DNA from: Microbulbifer sp. A4B17
GTDB lineage: Bacteria; Pseudomonadota; Gammaproteobacteria; Pseudomonadales; Cellvibrionaceae
Assembly: GCF_003076275.1 (NCBI RefSeq)
Contig: NZ_CP029064.1
Location: 2,738,501 to 2,802,500, forward strand
Length of the DNA: 64,000 nt
Direction: 5' to 3'
Part shown: positions 1 to 8,289 of the stretch, in pieces
Position numbering within the stretch: position 1 is the stretch's first letter
Layout of the letters: each line of letters opens with the position of its first letter
Notes under the pieces: model-generated
Databases searched by the model: none
Told to the model about the DNA's origin: nothing
The model's input: only the letters and a program-made list of their open reading frames with translations
Translations under genes and position numbers: made by a program

Positions 1-1
1 C

Positions 2-208
2 GTAATGCAGCAACTGGATCGCGAGATTCGCGAAGCCAGTAACGGCAAAGCAAGTATTGATGACGTCGCGCAAGAACTGGCTCGCACACGCGGGGAAGTA
101 ACGCTGAAAAGATTTAGAGCATTGTCTGAGAAAGCGGCCGGTAAGCCCGTAAAGGCATTAGTCACAGAAAACCTTACAGACCAGGTGAAAGACTCCAGCA
201 ACCAGTAG
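2..208 (+). CDS. C-terminal end of an unidentified protein (partial)
   Basis: The frame is open from the left edge to a TAG at 206-208, so this is the 3' end of a longer gene; the ATG at 5 is probably internal. The visible 68 residues are helical and charged and end in a polar tail. The spacing of LDREIREASNG, SIDDV and TLKRFRALSEKAAGKPV recalls the C-terminal helices of M1/M61-type aminopeptidases, but that is only a resemblance and I do not assign a function. The gene is followed by a strong hairpin and then by the tRNA promoter, so it is the last gene of its transcription unit. Confidence 0.55.
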   Translation, partial: VMQQLDREIREASNGKASIDDVAQELARTRGEVTLKRFRALSEKAAGKPVKALVTENLTDQVKDSSNQ

Positions 209-210
209 AC

Positions 211-249
211 AAAAAAAAGCCCTGACGACGGGGGGGAGAGCGTCAGGGC
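211..249. terminator. Stem-loop after the left-edge gene
   Basis: A perfect 9-bp stem (GCCCTGACG at 219-227 with CGTCAGGGC at 241-249) encloses a G-rich loop. An A8 run lies just left of it (211-218), so the canonical U-tract exists only for leftward transcription. For the rightward gene ending at 208 it is a hairpin without a U-run. It may still stop or protect that transcript. Confidence 0.55.
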
Positions 250-676
250 CAAGACCATTAGGAGTGAAACTTGGAGGATTTCATCCTTGCTTCCAGGTGA
301 CAGCCATGTGAGCCACCCTACCAGCATTACTAAACACGTTGGGGGAGATGTGTTAGCCAGTTAAAGACAGTATCGAACACCGATCAGAGATTGCCAGCAC
401 ACCCTAAAATTAATTTAGAACAAATAGAAATAGTTTTCTGAGCACCAGCGCTAAAAGTTATTACGACCCCCCACCACCATCAGAAGGTAACTTTTCCTAC
501 TTTTTTTCACTTGTTTGCAACATTGACGAAAACAATGCTTGACTAATCCTCTAGAGTCCCTAAAATGGCGCCCACTTACACAGTGAAACGCACGTAAGTA
601 TAAGAAAACGCTAGGATTTTTCAGATTTATCAGATAGAATTCGCAGCGTTCTTTTCCGCCAAAGGCGGATGAAAAA
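250..676. other. Intergenic region before the tRNA genes
   Basis: No convincing open frame. It holds the tRNA promoter (539-566) and a tRNA leader with a short stem (TCCGCC at 655-660 with GGCGGA at 664-669). No tRNA-Gly is visible here, although glyW precedes the Cys and Leu tRNAs in the E. coli cluster. Confidence 0.5.
539..566 (+). promoter_or_regulatory. Sigma-70 promoter of the tRNA-Cys/tRNA-Leu unit
   Basis: TTGACT at 539-544 and TAAAAT at 561-566 are separated by 16 bp, close to the -35 and -10 consensus. A G+C-rich stretch follows the -10 (TGGCGCCC), resembling the stringent discriminator of stable-RNA promoters. The first tRNA starts about 110 bp downstream. Confidence 0.65.
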
Positions 677-750
677 GGCTAGGTGGCAGAGTGGTCATGC
701 AGCGGACTGCAACTCCGTGTACGCCGGTTCGATTCCGACCCTAGCCTCCA
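677..750 (+). tRNA. tRNA-Cys (GCA)
   Basis: A full cloverleaf is readable. The acceptor stem is GGCTAGG with CCTAGCC, then discriminator T and encoded CCA. The anticodon stem CGGA/TCCG presents a 7-base loop with GCA. The T-loop is GGTTCGATTCC. It is the first of two tRNA genes read from the promoter at 539-566. Confidence 0.95.
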
Positions 751-840
751 TTTTTCTCTTCATTGCAGTATCCTGTTGAATGCAATGAAAGTGAGAATGA
801 AGGGCAACTTTTAAACATCGCCCTCTCTCGCAAAGGATCT

Positions 841-927
841 GCCCGGGTGGTGGAATTGGTAGACACAGGAGACTTAAAATCTCCCGGCTTCACGGCCGTG
901 CCGGTTCAAGTCCGGCCCCGGGCACCA
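841..927 (+). tRNA. tRNA-Leu (UAA)
   Basis: Class II tRNA with a long variable arm. The acceptor stem is GCCCGGG with CCCGGGC, discriminator A and encoded CCA. The anticodon stem GGAGA/TCTCC carries TAA. The T-loop is GGTTCAAGTCC. Its 3' end lies at the left border of the prophage remnant, a usual attachment position, but no second copy of the 3' end was found near 12 kb. The same Cys(GCA)-Leu(UAA) pair follows pgsA in E. coli. Confidence 0.95.
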
Positions 928-1138
928 CTAGATCCTTAAAAATCAAGAAGTTACAGACCTTTTGGTGCAAATTTGGTGCACTAACTTCCCCTTCCCTCAT
1001 GCGACACAAACCCCAGTGGTAAATATTTTTTCTTAAGCGAAAAAGATAGAGCTCCCACTTTCAACACTTATAGTATCCACTTCATGCGATGATATCACCC
1101 CGTACTACGCAAGGGGCAGCTCTGCTCTTAAGTGAACA
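928..1138. other. tRNA-distal flank without a gene
   Basis: No supported gene. Just after tRNA-Leu a short direct repeat (TTTGGTGCA twice, around 960-980) lies where an integrase gene would normally abut the attachment site. No integrase reading frame remains. The rest is unremarkable. Confidence 0.4.
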
Positions 1139-1154
1139 CTGTATTTTCATACAG
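1139..1154. promoter_or_regulatory. LexA (SOS) box 1
   Basis: CTGTATTTTCATACAG matches the LexA operator pattern CTGT-N8-ACAG exactly, with the usual flanking TA dinucleotide on the right. It lies just downstream of the 66-codon minus-strand gene. On the plus strand only an 18-codon frame follows it (about 1191-1247), so its target is unclear. It may have controlled a gene since deleted. Confidence 0.65.
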
Positions 1155-1206
1155 TACATGCAAGTAGGTAATGATTAGGCGGGGAGCAACATGAGCCCCT
1201 ACACCT

Positions 1207-1404
1207 TTACCCTAACAACGCTCGAAGCTGCTCCTGCTTCTCTGTAAGAGTATTTAGCTCATCCACTAAACAGTTAACAGCCCCACCCAGATGGTTGGCT
1301 TGCGCTATAAGGATATCCTTGATTTTTGGATCAGCGGTATCAGCAGTCATATGTATTGTGTCCAGGTAAGCTTGTATCTCAGCTTGAAGCTCTATAAATG
1401 CCAT
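1207..1404 (-). CDS. Small coiled-coil protein under SOS-type control (unknown function)
   Basis: A 65-residue, mildly acidic, mostly helical protein with two predicted helices (ELQAEIQAYLDTI near the N-terminus and VDELNTLTEKQEQLRALL at the C-terminus). I do not recognise the family. The ATG at 1402-1404 is chosen because AAGGAG (1414-1419 complement) sits 9 nt upstream; the in-frame TTG nine bases earlier would touch the Shine-Dalgarno. It follows a 20-codon frame with its own Shine-Dalgarno, and a LexA box lies about 160 bp upstream, so the two may form an SOS-induced mini-operon. Its position at the prophage left end suggests a phage accessory gene. Confidence 0.55.
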   Translation of the reverse strand: MAFIELQAEIQAYLDTIHMTADTADPKIKDILIAQANHLGGAVNCLVDELNTLTEKQEQLRALLG

Positions 1405-1440
1405 TACTATCAACTCCTTCTTTCTGTTGGGTGCAGGTCG

Positions 1441-1503
1441 TCATACTGCCAGTCCCAATAATGCATGTGCGCCCTGAGCACCCTGGTTAGAAGGGGTGCT
1501 CAT
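1441..1503 (-). CDS. Possible 20-residue leader peptide in the SOS mini-operon
   Basis: ATG at 1501-1503 to TGA at 1441-1443 encodes a 20-residue peptide starting MSTPSNQGAQGAH and ending LLGLAV. AAGGAGG (1513-1519 complement) lies 9 nt upstream, which is an excellent ribosome site. The frame lies between the LexA box at 1563-1578 and the gene at 1207-1404. It is not hydrophobic enough for a TisB-type toxin. It could be a leader peptide or a true small protein. The ribosome site is the main evidence. Confidence 0.35.
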   Translation of the reverse strand: MSTPSNQGAQGAHALLGLAV

Positions 1504-1562
1504 GTACTTCAGCCTCCTTTTTGGCTGGGCACTTAACGGCACGAGAGTAACTTATCAGAATA

Positions 1563-1578
1563 CTGTATGTTCATACAG
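1563..1578. promoter_or_regulatory. LexA (SOS) box 2
   Basis: CTGTATGTTCATACAG fits CTGT-N8-ACAG exactly and is preceded by TA, as in the strong consensus. On the minus strand TATTCT directly follows the box and could be the -10 of a repressed promoter. The first minus-strand ribosome site lies about 45 bp downstream (1513-1519), ahead of the small frames at 1441-1503 and 1207-1404. Confidence 0.7.
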
Positions 1579-1936
1579 CACCATCTATATTGGCCGCTCT
1601 CATGTAGCCGCCCTTTCGACCATTAAATTGTGTCCCAAGCGGGCCTGCTTGTTCAAGTTTGCAAGACAGATAATAACTCTAAGAAAGCGAGTGGCAACCA
1701 TGTTCATACGCGCTACAACGTGGCGTATTGGAGAATTTTTCCCTTCAAATCAATTAAATAGTGAATTTTTATAAAACGGCGAAATTGAAGTAATACACTA
1801 GGGATTGAACAGACTTGCGGCACCTTCAACCAAATTTACAGCCAGAAAGTGCTGCTACTATCGCATGTGTATGTTTTTTAATAACAGGAGAATGTGAGAC
1901 CGAATAGAGAGGTCTAGCAGCTAATACGCCATGGCC
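1579..1936. other. Gap between late operon end and SOS mini-operon
   Basis: A frame across 1496-1774 is open on the plus strand, but it has no ribosome site, poor composition, and runs through the LexA box; I do not call it. No clear terminator with a U-run follows the last phage gene at 1937. Nothing else recognised. Confidence 0.4.
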
Positions 1937-4120
1937 TTAGTTGGTGGCGAGGACCCCCTGATTACGGAGTTCGTCGTCCTCGCTCAACAGTAAAGCCGGC
2001 GCTGCCCCGGAGGGTGCCGGTGCACCACCCAGTAAAGCACCAAGCAAGGTGGCGGTATCATTGGACACAGTGAAATCACCCTCAGCCAGGCCGTTCTTTT
2101 TCAGTTCTCGCCAACGGCGGCTCTTGCTTACGCTCTCTGCTCCCTCACGCATAAAGGGTAACCATTGAGCAATAATGTCGACCTTATCTACCAGCGCGCT
2201 CATCGGCCCGGCTAAGTGGTATTCAGAGCCTGAGAAGTTTTTCTTGCGCACATCCTCCTGAAGCTTTCGAAGCTCGCCGGCAAATTTATTCCAACGGCCC
2301 ACCTCAGACTTATCGAACAATACCCGCAGATTACTCTCATTATTCTTTAACTGGTCGGACAGCCGGTTAATATAATTACCCTTGGATAGCTGCAGACTTC
2401 CATCTTCTGCCACCTTAAAAGCTGGGCCGAAAATATTCATAAAGGCAGACTGCCGCAGGGCTCCAAATTCAGGGGAGTCTTCACCGAATAACCGTTTGAA
2501 GTCCTCAACAATAGCTGCGCCCTGCTTCTTTCCGGTACCGCCGATAATTTTGTTTACCACCTCCTCAGGTGTGCTACGGCCGTTCACAACATCATTAATG
2601 ATGCGGGTGCGGACTGTTGGCTTGCCGTCCTTGTGGGTGTCTTTAACTATCTGCATGTAATCGCGATTCAGGCGGCGAGCTTCTTTTAAGGCGTCCAGCT
2701 GCTCGGGTGAGCCAAAGAACTTTCCACTCCCCACAGCCTCATCAAGCCAGCTATCATATTGACGGCGCACTTGCCCCAGCAGCGCCTGGTCAGCAGAACC
2801 TGGAGCGGCAGCCCGCTCAGCCGCAGAAATTCGACGGCGCAGGCTCTCAAAGTTATCCAGGATTTCCATCTTGTTCGTAGCAACTGTTAGCGCGCCGGGC
2901 AGGTCTGAGGATTTTTCGCCGCGCAGAGCTGCTTGCAGCTCCTCATACAACCCATAGGCGTTGGGCGTTTCAGTCTTGCTCGCCAGCTTAATGTCACCAT
3001 TGAAACCCTGATAAGCCGCACCCAGCCCCTCTTGCATTACCGAGCCCTCAGCCATCATCGGGCCATTCTCTTTGGCAATATCATCCACTCTGGTGTAAGC
3101 GTCGGACTTAGCCTGCTTGGCATTCTCTACTTTTGAAAGAATGCCGTCATAGAGCAGCTCCGAGCTACTTGCGAGTGAACTGGCTCCCTCAGTTGGCCCC
3201 AGGCTATCCAACTGGCTCTGCGCTACCCTGCCAAGCTGACGCTCGCGGAAATCAGTAAATCGATTAACTGCCTGTTCAGCGTTACTGCCATAGACGCCAG
3301 CAGCGGCTTCATTCTGTTTGCGCCATAGGTCAAAGTTGCCAGTCTCAATGCCTTGCTGTTCAGCCCGGGTTTTCGGCACCCAGTCCTCAGGCATATCGAC
3401 ATTTTCAAGAACACCCACCAGTCTATCCCCAGAGAAGTCAGCGCCCTCGTTCAGCTCATTCACCGCCTTTAGAACAGCTTCATCCGACAGTTGGGCCGGG
3501 TCTACTCCGAGCCTAGATAGTTCTGCTTTTACATTCTCCGGAGTAGCCTTTTTGACTCGAGCTGCACCTTTTGCAAGGCCAACACTGAGCGCTTCCAATA
3601 TTGCCATTGGTATAGTGGTGGCGCCAGCGGACAATACCGGGCTCTCAGTGGTGTTATAGGTCACGTCGCCCAGGCCTGTTTCGACATACTCCAATGCCTC
3701 GCCGACAGGCTCGATATAACCGGCTATAGTATTTAGCTTATCCTTGCCTATATCTGTGCGCGGCTCATAAGTAAGAAAATCGCGAGTTGCCTCTACAGCG
3801 CGAGAGCCTGCCCCCTGTGTAGCCCAAGGGTTTAATGATTGGGCAATACCTGCGAGGCCGGAAATTGGCTCAGCCATAATCGACGAACCTACCGCACCCA
3901 ATACTTCAAACTCACCAATTGAATTGTCCACGAGCTGCTCAACAGCGCCTGGCTGATTAAGACCCGCAGGGTCCGGCAGCGTGTAGTCAATCTTATTGGC
4001 GAACTCACCAAACTCCATGTCACTGTAATACGACTGATGCAGGCTGCGTGCCAAAGCCTCGTCACTCATATCCGAATATTCGGGGTATTGCTTACGGATT
4101 TCTGCGATAGTTAAAGCCAT
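1937..4120 (-). CDS. Large phage virion protein, probable internal/ejection protein
   Basis: A 727-residue protein opening with the short motif IRKQYPEYSDMSDEALARSL and then a YYSDM segment. That N-terminal signature is common in large internal or DNA-ejection proteins of podoviruses and in prophage copies. The remainder is mostly helical, with long charged stretches between about residues 160 and 620, and ends in an Ala/Pro-rich tail. The ATG at 4118-4120 is immediately adjacent to the TAA of the upstream gene (4121-4123), so translation is probably coupled. This is the largest intact structural gene in the remnant. The exact role (injection, lytic transglycosylase carrier) cannot be read from sequence alone. 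Confidence 0.6.
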   Translation of the reverse strand: MALTIAEIRKQYPEYSDMSDEALARSLHQSYYSDMEFGEFANKIDYTLPDPAGLNQPGAVEQLVDNSIGEFEVLGAVGSSIMAEPISGLAGIAQSLNPWATQGAGSRAVEATRDFLTYEPRTDIGKDKLNTIAGYIEPVGEALEYVETGLGDVTYNTTESPVLSAGATTIPMAILEALSVGLAKGAARVKKATPENVKAELSRLGVDPAQLSDEAVLKAVNELNEGADFSGDRLVGVLENVDMPEDWVPKTRAEQQGIETGNFDLWRKQNEAAAGVYGSNAEQAVNRFTDFRERQLGRVAQSQLDSLGPTEGASSLASSSELLYDGILSKVENAKQAKSDAYTRVDDIAKENGPMMAEGSVMQEGLGAAYQGFNGDIKLASKTETPNAYGLYEELQAALRGEKSSDLPGALTVATNKMEILDNFESLRRRISAAERAAAPGSADQALLGQVRRQYDSWLDEAVGSGKFFGSPEQLDALKEARRLNRDYMQIVKDTHKDGKPTVRTRIINDVVNGRSTPEEVVNKIIGGTGKKQGAAIVEDFKRLFGEDSPEFGALRQSAFMNIFGPAFKVAEDGSLQLSKGNYINRLSDQLKNNESNLRVLFDKSEVGRWNKFAGELRKLQEDVRKKNFSGSEYHLAGPMSALVDKVDIIAQWLPFMREGAESVSKSRRWRELKKNGLAEGDFTVSNDTATLLGALLGGAPAPSGAAPALLLSEDDELRNQGVLATN

Positions 4121-5152
4121 TTATCGAATCCCCAGCGGGTCTTTATCTGTATTAGCGGCATCAGCTGCTGCCTCGGGACCATCACGTTCAATATCTTCGA
4201 AATCGATACCAAGTTTCGCCCGAACAATTCGATCGACCATTTCAAGCTTGGCCTTACGGGCTTCTGGGTGGTCCTTCCGTGTTGGAATCATGTTTAGCAG
4301 CAGCTCTTGGTCTTTATCGGTGAAAACGCCTTCACCAGCCTCACGGAATAGAGATTTGAGAATTGGAGCCATTGCAGAAACAGCACCATCAGCCGTTTGG
4401 GCCTCTGAGGTCAACGCCGGGAGTGAACCTGTAAACGGATTGGTTGTAGTTCCCTCCATCCCTTTAGATAAGCCTTCCATTCCAGCCTGATACGCCTTGT
4501 AAGTTTTGGCGTTAAGCGCTGCAGTTTTTTTAGCCTCAGAATTATTCTTTAAATCAATCTCGCCTTTTTTGTTCTTTATACGCTGGTCATAAATCTTCTG
4601 AAGCTGCTCATCCGATAAGAGCTCTACTGGAGTGTTGCCGCCAGTGGTTGTCAAAAGCTGGTCATCTACCTTATGTACTTTGGGATCAAATCAAACACCT
4701 AAGTCACGCACCTCAGTCGAGCCATCAAGGTTTTTAACTGCAATTCCATAGTTGCCATTAGCAAGCGCCAAAGGAGAGCCAACGGTTTCAGGAACGCCCA
4801 TCCCTTGCTGCTCCATCATTGCCCGCTTTGGATTAATATCACTTACCTCAGAATTAAGCCGGGTATTCTGCTCCTGGAGGGCGGCAACCCTGCTGTTGAA
4901 ACTACTAAATGCTGCGCTTGGGTCTTGGCCGTGATAGCCCATATTCATAACGGCCAACATCCGACCAATCCCGCCAAGCTTGTCTTTTTTCATAGCCTCT
5001 ACTTGGCTATCGTTCTCGATAATCTGCTGCTGGTGGCGGTCTACTTCTGGCGAGAATGGGTTACCTTCATCGATTAAGGGGGACTGTTTTAGCCCGACAA
5101 AAACTGAATCCAGGACGCCTTGCGGCTCCCCCATTATTAATACTGGTCGCAT
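4121..5152 (-). pseudogene. Phage structural/ejection gene split by an in-frame TGA
   Basis: Two open stretches, 5152-4694 and 4690-4121, are in the same frame and are separated only by TGA at 4691-4693. Translation continues protein-like across it (GV, stop, FDPKVHKVDDQLL), and no ribosome site restarts the second half; its apparent start is a TTG at 4654. The simplest reading is one ancestral 343-residue protein with a CGA-to-TGA nonsense change. The first half has a Q/E-rich coiled segment (RHQQQIIENDSQVEAM). The second has LLSDEQLQKIYDQR and FTDKDQELLLNM. It sits directly upstream of the 727-residue ejection-type gene, so it is probably an internal virion component. Alternatively these are two separate genes. 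Confidence 0.55.
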
Positions 5153-5167
5153 AATTCAACCTATTTA

Positions 5168-5196
5168 TTGACTGAATGAAATTGGATTATTTGAAT
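5168..5196 (+). promoter_or_regulatory. Putative promoter of the plus-strand lipoprotein gene
   Basis: TTGACT at 5168-5173 and TTGAAT at 5191-5196 are 17 bp apart, directly ahead of the only plus-strand gene inside the phage operon. The -35 is good and the -10 is moderate. Confidence 0.4.
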
Positions 5197-5222
5197 CACC
5201 TGTTGCAAAAAAGGTGAAAAGC

Positions 5223-5564
5223 ATGGGTAAAACATGGACTGTTGTTTTGGCACTATTAACGGGGTGTGCGACCCAAGCAGATATAGACACTTGGAGAGGA
5301 GCTTCACTAACTGACCTGGTTCTCACATACGGAGCGCCAAGCTCTAGGACGGAACTGGATAGTGGCGAGTATGTTGTCGAGTTCTCACACTCGCAGACCG
5401 TCCCCGTGAATTCTTATACTGACGCAACAGGAACCCACCTCACCGGAGGGGGCACATACCATTGCAGGCTGTGGTTTGTTCTAGACGAAACAAACCGAGT
5501 AAAAAGTGGAAGCTCCAGAGGTAATATTGGAGGATGCAATAAACTCATCAAGGCCCGCGAATAG
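5223..5564 (+). CDS. Small exported lipoprotein, moron-like gene within the prophage
   Basis: A 113-residue protein with a signal peptide and lipobox LLTGC (Cys15), so it is probably lipid-anchored. The mature part contains WRGASLTDLVLTYGAPSS, a pattern common in small SmpA-like or plasmid/phage lipoproteins of unknown function, and two later Cys (CRLW and GGCNK) that could pair. The ATG at 5223 is preferred over the GTG at 5214, because AAAGGTG lies at the right distance upstream. It is the only plus-strand gene in the phage structural operon and has its own promoter-like sequence. That is the arrangement of a moron, a gene carried for the lysogen rather than the virion. Confidence 0.65.
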   Translation: MGKTWTVVLALLTGCATQADIDTWRGASLTDLVLTYGAPSSRTELDSGEYVVEFSHSQTVPVNSYTDATGTHLTGGGTYHCRLWFVLDETNRVKSGSSRGNIGGCNKLIKARE

Positions 5565-5829
5565 CTAGCCCATGATTGATCCAATCCCCTGCATAAACCC
5601 ACCCATAGCCCCAAGAGGAGAGCCGCTCTGGGCCTGGGTGGACTGATTAAGCACAATCGGGGAACCGATAGAGCCCTGGTACAACTGCAAGTTCTGCCAG
5701 GGTGCCATTGCCACCTGCTGCATGTAGTTCTGCATGGCGTTACCACCCTGCCCCATCATGCTTACGCCGCCCGCGTCCATGTTGTAGGCGTTACCGAATC
5801 CAGTATTTAAGACTGTCTAAAAATCCCAT
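5565..5829 (-). pseudogene. Frameshifted small phage structural gene
   Basis: An ATG at 5827-5829 with AGGTGA 3 to 9 nt upstream starts MGFLDSLK and then hits a stop after 12 codons. Moving one frame at the AAA run near 5809-5815 restores a continuous protein: NTGFGNAYNM, then a Met/Gln/Gly-rich sequence through TGA... to the stop at 5565. The downstream part alone (71 residues from 5780) lacks a ribosome site. I read this as one 87-residue gene broken by a one-base slip in a homopolymer. It lies just after the gene at 5840-6379 and is probably a minor virion component. A sequencing error at the A-run is the main alternative. Confidence 0.45.
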
Positions 5830-5839
5830 ATTTCACCTA

Positions 5840-6379
5840 TTAGAAGAGGCTGAGAATGCCTTTGATTAGTGGGTCTTCCTTCAATCCATCTTCAAACGCT
5901 TTGCCAGCGTTGGAGAAATCCAGAGAGCCAAGATTTGCCATTGATTCAACCATACTCCCAGAGCCTGGAACTGCATCGTTGAGGTCATCTTTCCAGCGGT
6001 AGGTGGCGTCCTGCTCGAACACCTTTCCGCCGAGCAGGTCCAGGGCGTAGCCCTTATCATCCTCATCGCGATAACCGCCATCCCTGGCTTCATGCTCGTT
6101 AATGGCAATGATTGCGGCCATGGCTGCCATTGAGCCCGCTGATGCAATCCAGCTAGAACCACCTGCTGCACCACTGCCGGCGCCAGTACTTGCGGTGCTG
6201 CTTGCTGTACTGCCTGCCCCAGATGCGCCACCACCTGCAAATTTGTTGTACAAGCTCATGGCCTGCATTGGGTTAATGCTGGATTGTTGTTGGGTTTGGG
6301 GTTGTTGAATTAGAGATGGTGCCGGGTTGTACTGGGTTTCCCAGTCGGGCATGTAGGGGTTATAGCCGTAATTGGTCAT
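5840..6379 (-). CDS. Phage structural/ejection protein of unknown role
   Basis: 179 residues. The N-terminus is Tyr/Asn/Gln-rich (NYGYNPYMPDWETQYNP). A Gly/Ala/Ser-rich low-complexity middle (about 50-90) forms a hydrophobic Ala-rich helix. The C-terminal half is acidic (DEDDKGYALDLLGGKVFEQD). Such proteins, with a small hydrophobic stretch, are typical of podovirus ejection proteins in this map position, between tail genes and the large internal proteins. No family is recognised. The ATG at 6377-6379 opens the frame; no strong ribosome site is visible. Confidence 0.5.
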   Translation of the reverse strand: MTNYGYNPYMPDWETQYNPAPSLIQQPQTQQQSSINPMQAMSLYNKFAGGGASGAGSTASSTASTGAGSGAAGGSSWIASAGSMAAMAAIIAINEHEARDGGYRDEDDKGYALDLLGGKVFEQDATYRWKDDLNDAVPGSGSMVESMANLGSLDFSNAGKAFEDGLKEDPLIKGILSLF

Positions 6380-6550
6380 TTTGGGTCACGTAATATTGCG
6401 TAAACTTTAGGCCTAAATATTTGGTAATTCCTTCTCATGGATAGAGATAAGAGTCGGGGCTAGGCTGGTTTCAGTCACCTTGTTTTTACCTAGACTCCAT
6501 TTGAGCAGTAAGGAACTCCCAAAGATAAAATGCTGTCAAGGTGACCTTAA

Positions 6551-6937
6551 TCAACCACTAGGAATCGCCATTGCTGCAATAGAGCTATGCACCGCTAGGC
6601 GATTCGCCACTTCAACAATGCAGTCAGATACAAGACCAGCAGCTTCATCAACAACATTCACAGTCTGGCCCGCATCGGTGGTTAATGTCTTAGTTGTCAC
6701 GTACACCGTATCCATAGAATCGCCCGCCGCATCGGTCTGCACATTGTTCTGACTGTCGATTACGGCAATAACACACTTGAGCACTGCAACTGCCTGGGCT
6801 TCGGCGTTCGCAGATTCTGTTTTTTGAGTGATCGTTGCTCGCACAATGGTGCCGGCGCTACGGCCATCGTCGATGGTGTAGGCAAATTGCCAAGAATCTA
6901 AATCTGGCACACCATCTAAAGCGGAAAAACTAGGCAC
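6551..6937 (-). CDS. Hypothetical phage protein
   Basis: A 128-residue, largely beta/helical soluble protein of unknown function. The start is GTG at 6935-6937, preceded at 5 nt by a perfect AGGAGG, which decides it over a nearby out-of-frame ATG. The gene follows the tail-fibre gene with a 9-bp gap, so it may be a fibre chaperone, a tail accessory, or simply the next virion gene. Two repeated-looking Val/Ala/Asp stretches (AEAQAVAVLKCVIAV and DEAAGLVSDCIVEV) suggest a small packed domain. Confidence 0.55.
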   Translation of the reverse strand: MPSFSALDGVPDLDSWQFAYTIDDGRSAGTIVRATITQKTESANAEAQAVAVLKCVIAVIDSQNNVQTDAAGDSMDTVYVTTKTLTTDAGQTVNVVDEAAGLVSDCIVEVANRLAVHSSIAAMAIPSG

Positions 6938-6964
6938 ATTAGCCTCCTAAGGTTTGTAATCAAT

Positions 6965-7369
6965 ATTGTGGGTGATTACCCGGTGCTCGGGGTCTACGCC
7001 GGCAGCAAATGAGATTCCGCCCACGGAGATTTTGTAGACGGTGCGCAGGCCTACACATTCGACGCTAACGACTTTTTCCCAGGTTAGCGGGTCGCTGCAA
7101 TGCATTGCTCCCAACTCAACGCCAGCGCAATCCTGGGCCAAGTAGACGCGCCCCCGCTGGTCCGTAACTGGGGTTTCTCTACTACATACAACCCGAGCCC
7201 CACTCTCCATCGTCAGGCGTACGCAGGGCACACTGTCCTGGGGTTTAACGGCTTGGATCGGTGCAAGGTGGGTATTGGAGTCACCCACATCCCAGCACTC
7301 AATCAGGTCGCCGGGCTGGCAGTTATCTGCCAATAGGCCTTCGCGCAGCCAGGTTCCAGCGGCAACACA
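6965..7369 (-). other. Hint (intein-like) domain at the tail-fibre C-terminus
   Basis: Begins at a Cys in NPWCVAAGTWL followed by QPGDLIE (block A), has CSRETPVTD at the block B position, and ends in VYKISV...HRVITHN (block F with terminal His-Asn). Only five residues follow the Asn. The block B His of TxxH is replaced by Thr. The residue after Asn is Ile, not Cys/Ser/Thr. Protein splicing is therefore not expected; N-terminal autocleavage in the manner of bacterial intein-like domains is possible. Confidence 0.6.
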
Positions 7370-8289
7370 CCAGGGGTTTGTTGGCGTGGTGGTGTCGCCG
7401 CCATCTGCTGGCGTGGTGATTGTTCCTACCGGTCGGCGCGCTCTTTCTGCTGCAAGCTTTGAGATATCGGTGACCGCGTAATAGGTTGAGCTACCGCCTG
7501 AGTAACCCTCATCATCAGCGTAGATGTAATAAGTGGTTGAAAAGTTGAGCCCGGTGATTGACCCACTGTTATAGCTAACGGTAAAACCAGCGTACTGAAC
7601 CGTGTGCGAGGCGGTTGAGATTTTCGCAGACGATCCGTTATCTAAAGCGGATAGCACATTGCTACTGGTTGGCAGACTGGCAATGCTGCTCATGTTTTGC
7701 GGCAAGCCGCGCTGGTCAAACACCATACCGGTTTCTGGGTCGGTATAATTTCCGCTTGGTCTAGAGAAAGCGCTGGGCTCTGTTTGATTCCCTATCGCCT
7801 CCTCTATCATCAGGCAGTCGAAACGCAGATATTCCCCAGCATTTAAATTAATGGCAGCCACACGCAAATAAGCGTAACCGGTGCCGGTTGCCGTTACAGT
7901 CCAGGCTTTTCGAGTTTCAAAAGAATTGCCGTAAGCTTGATAGGCGGAGTAGCCGAAATCAACAGAGCCGTCATCTGCGTCCCGCAACCCAAAGCGAACA
8001 TCAATTGTTTGAGACAATGTGCGAGACCAGGCGGAAATAATATAGGTTTTACCCTCTTCCACCTTAAAGACTCGCTGGCCATCGTAGTGGCGAAAGTTGA
8101 ACCACATTCCCTCACCGGTTGAGCCGGTAAAATCGGCGTGCAAGCAGCGTGGACTTGGTGGGCTGGTGACGGTAGCAATTGACAAGCTATAGCGCGTACC
8201 GCCGTGGAATGGCGGCAGCGCATAACCCGAAAATACCGACAGGCTTGCCGGGAGCAAGTTGGTGCCCTTCCGCTGCTCGTTCCGCAATT

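Noticed and set aside
928..1000. Left attachment site of the prophage in tRNA-Leu
   Set aside because: The tRNA 3' end is a plausible site, but no duplicate of it was found near 12 kb, so I do not annotate attL/attR.
1496..1774. A 92-codon plus-strand frame left of the late operon
   Set aside because: No ribosome site, runs across a LexA operator, unusual amino-acid mix.
6965..7369. A self-splicing intein in the tail fibre
   Set aside because: The domain is at the extreme C-terminus, the residue after the terminal Asn is Ile, and block B lacks its His; splicing is not possible. Autocleavage remains open.
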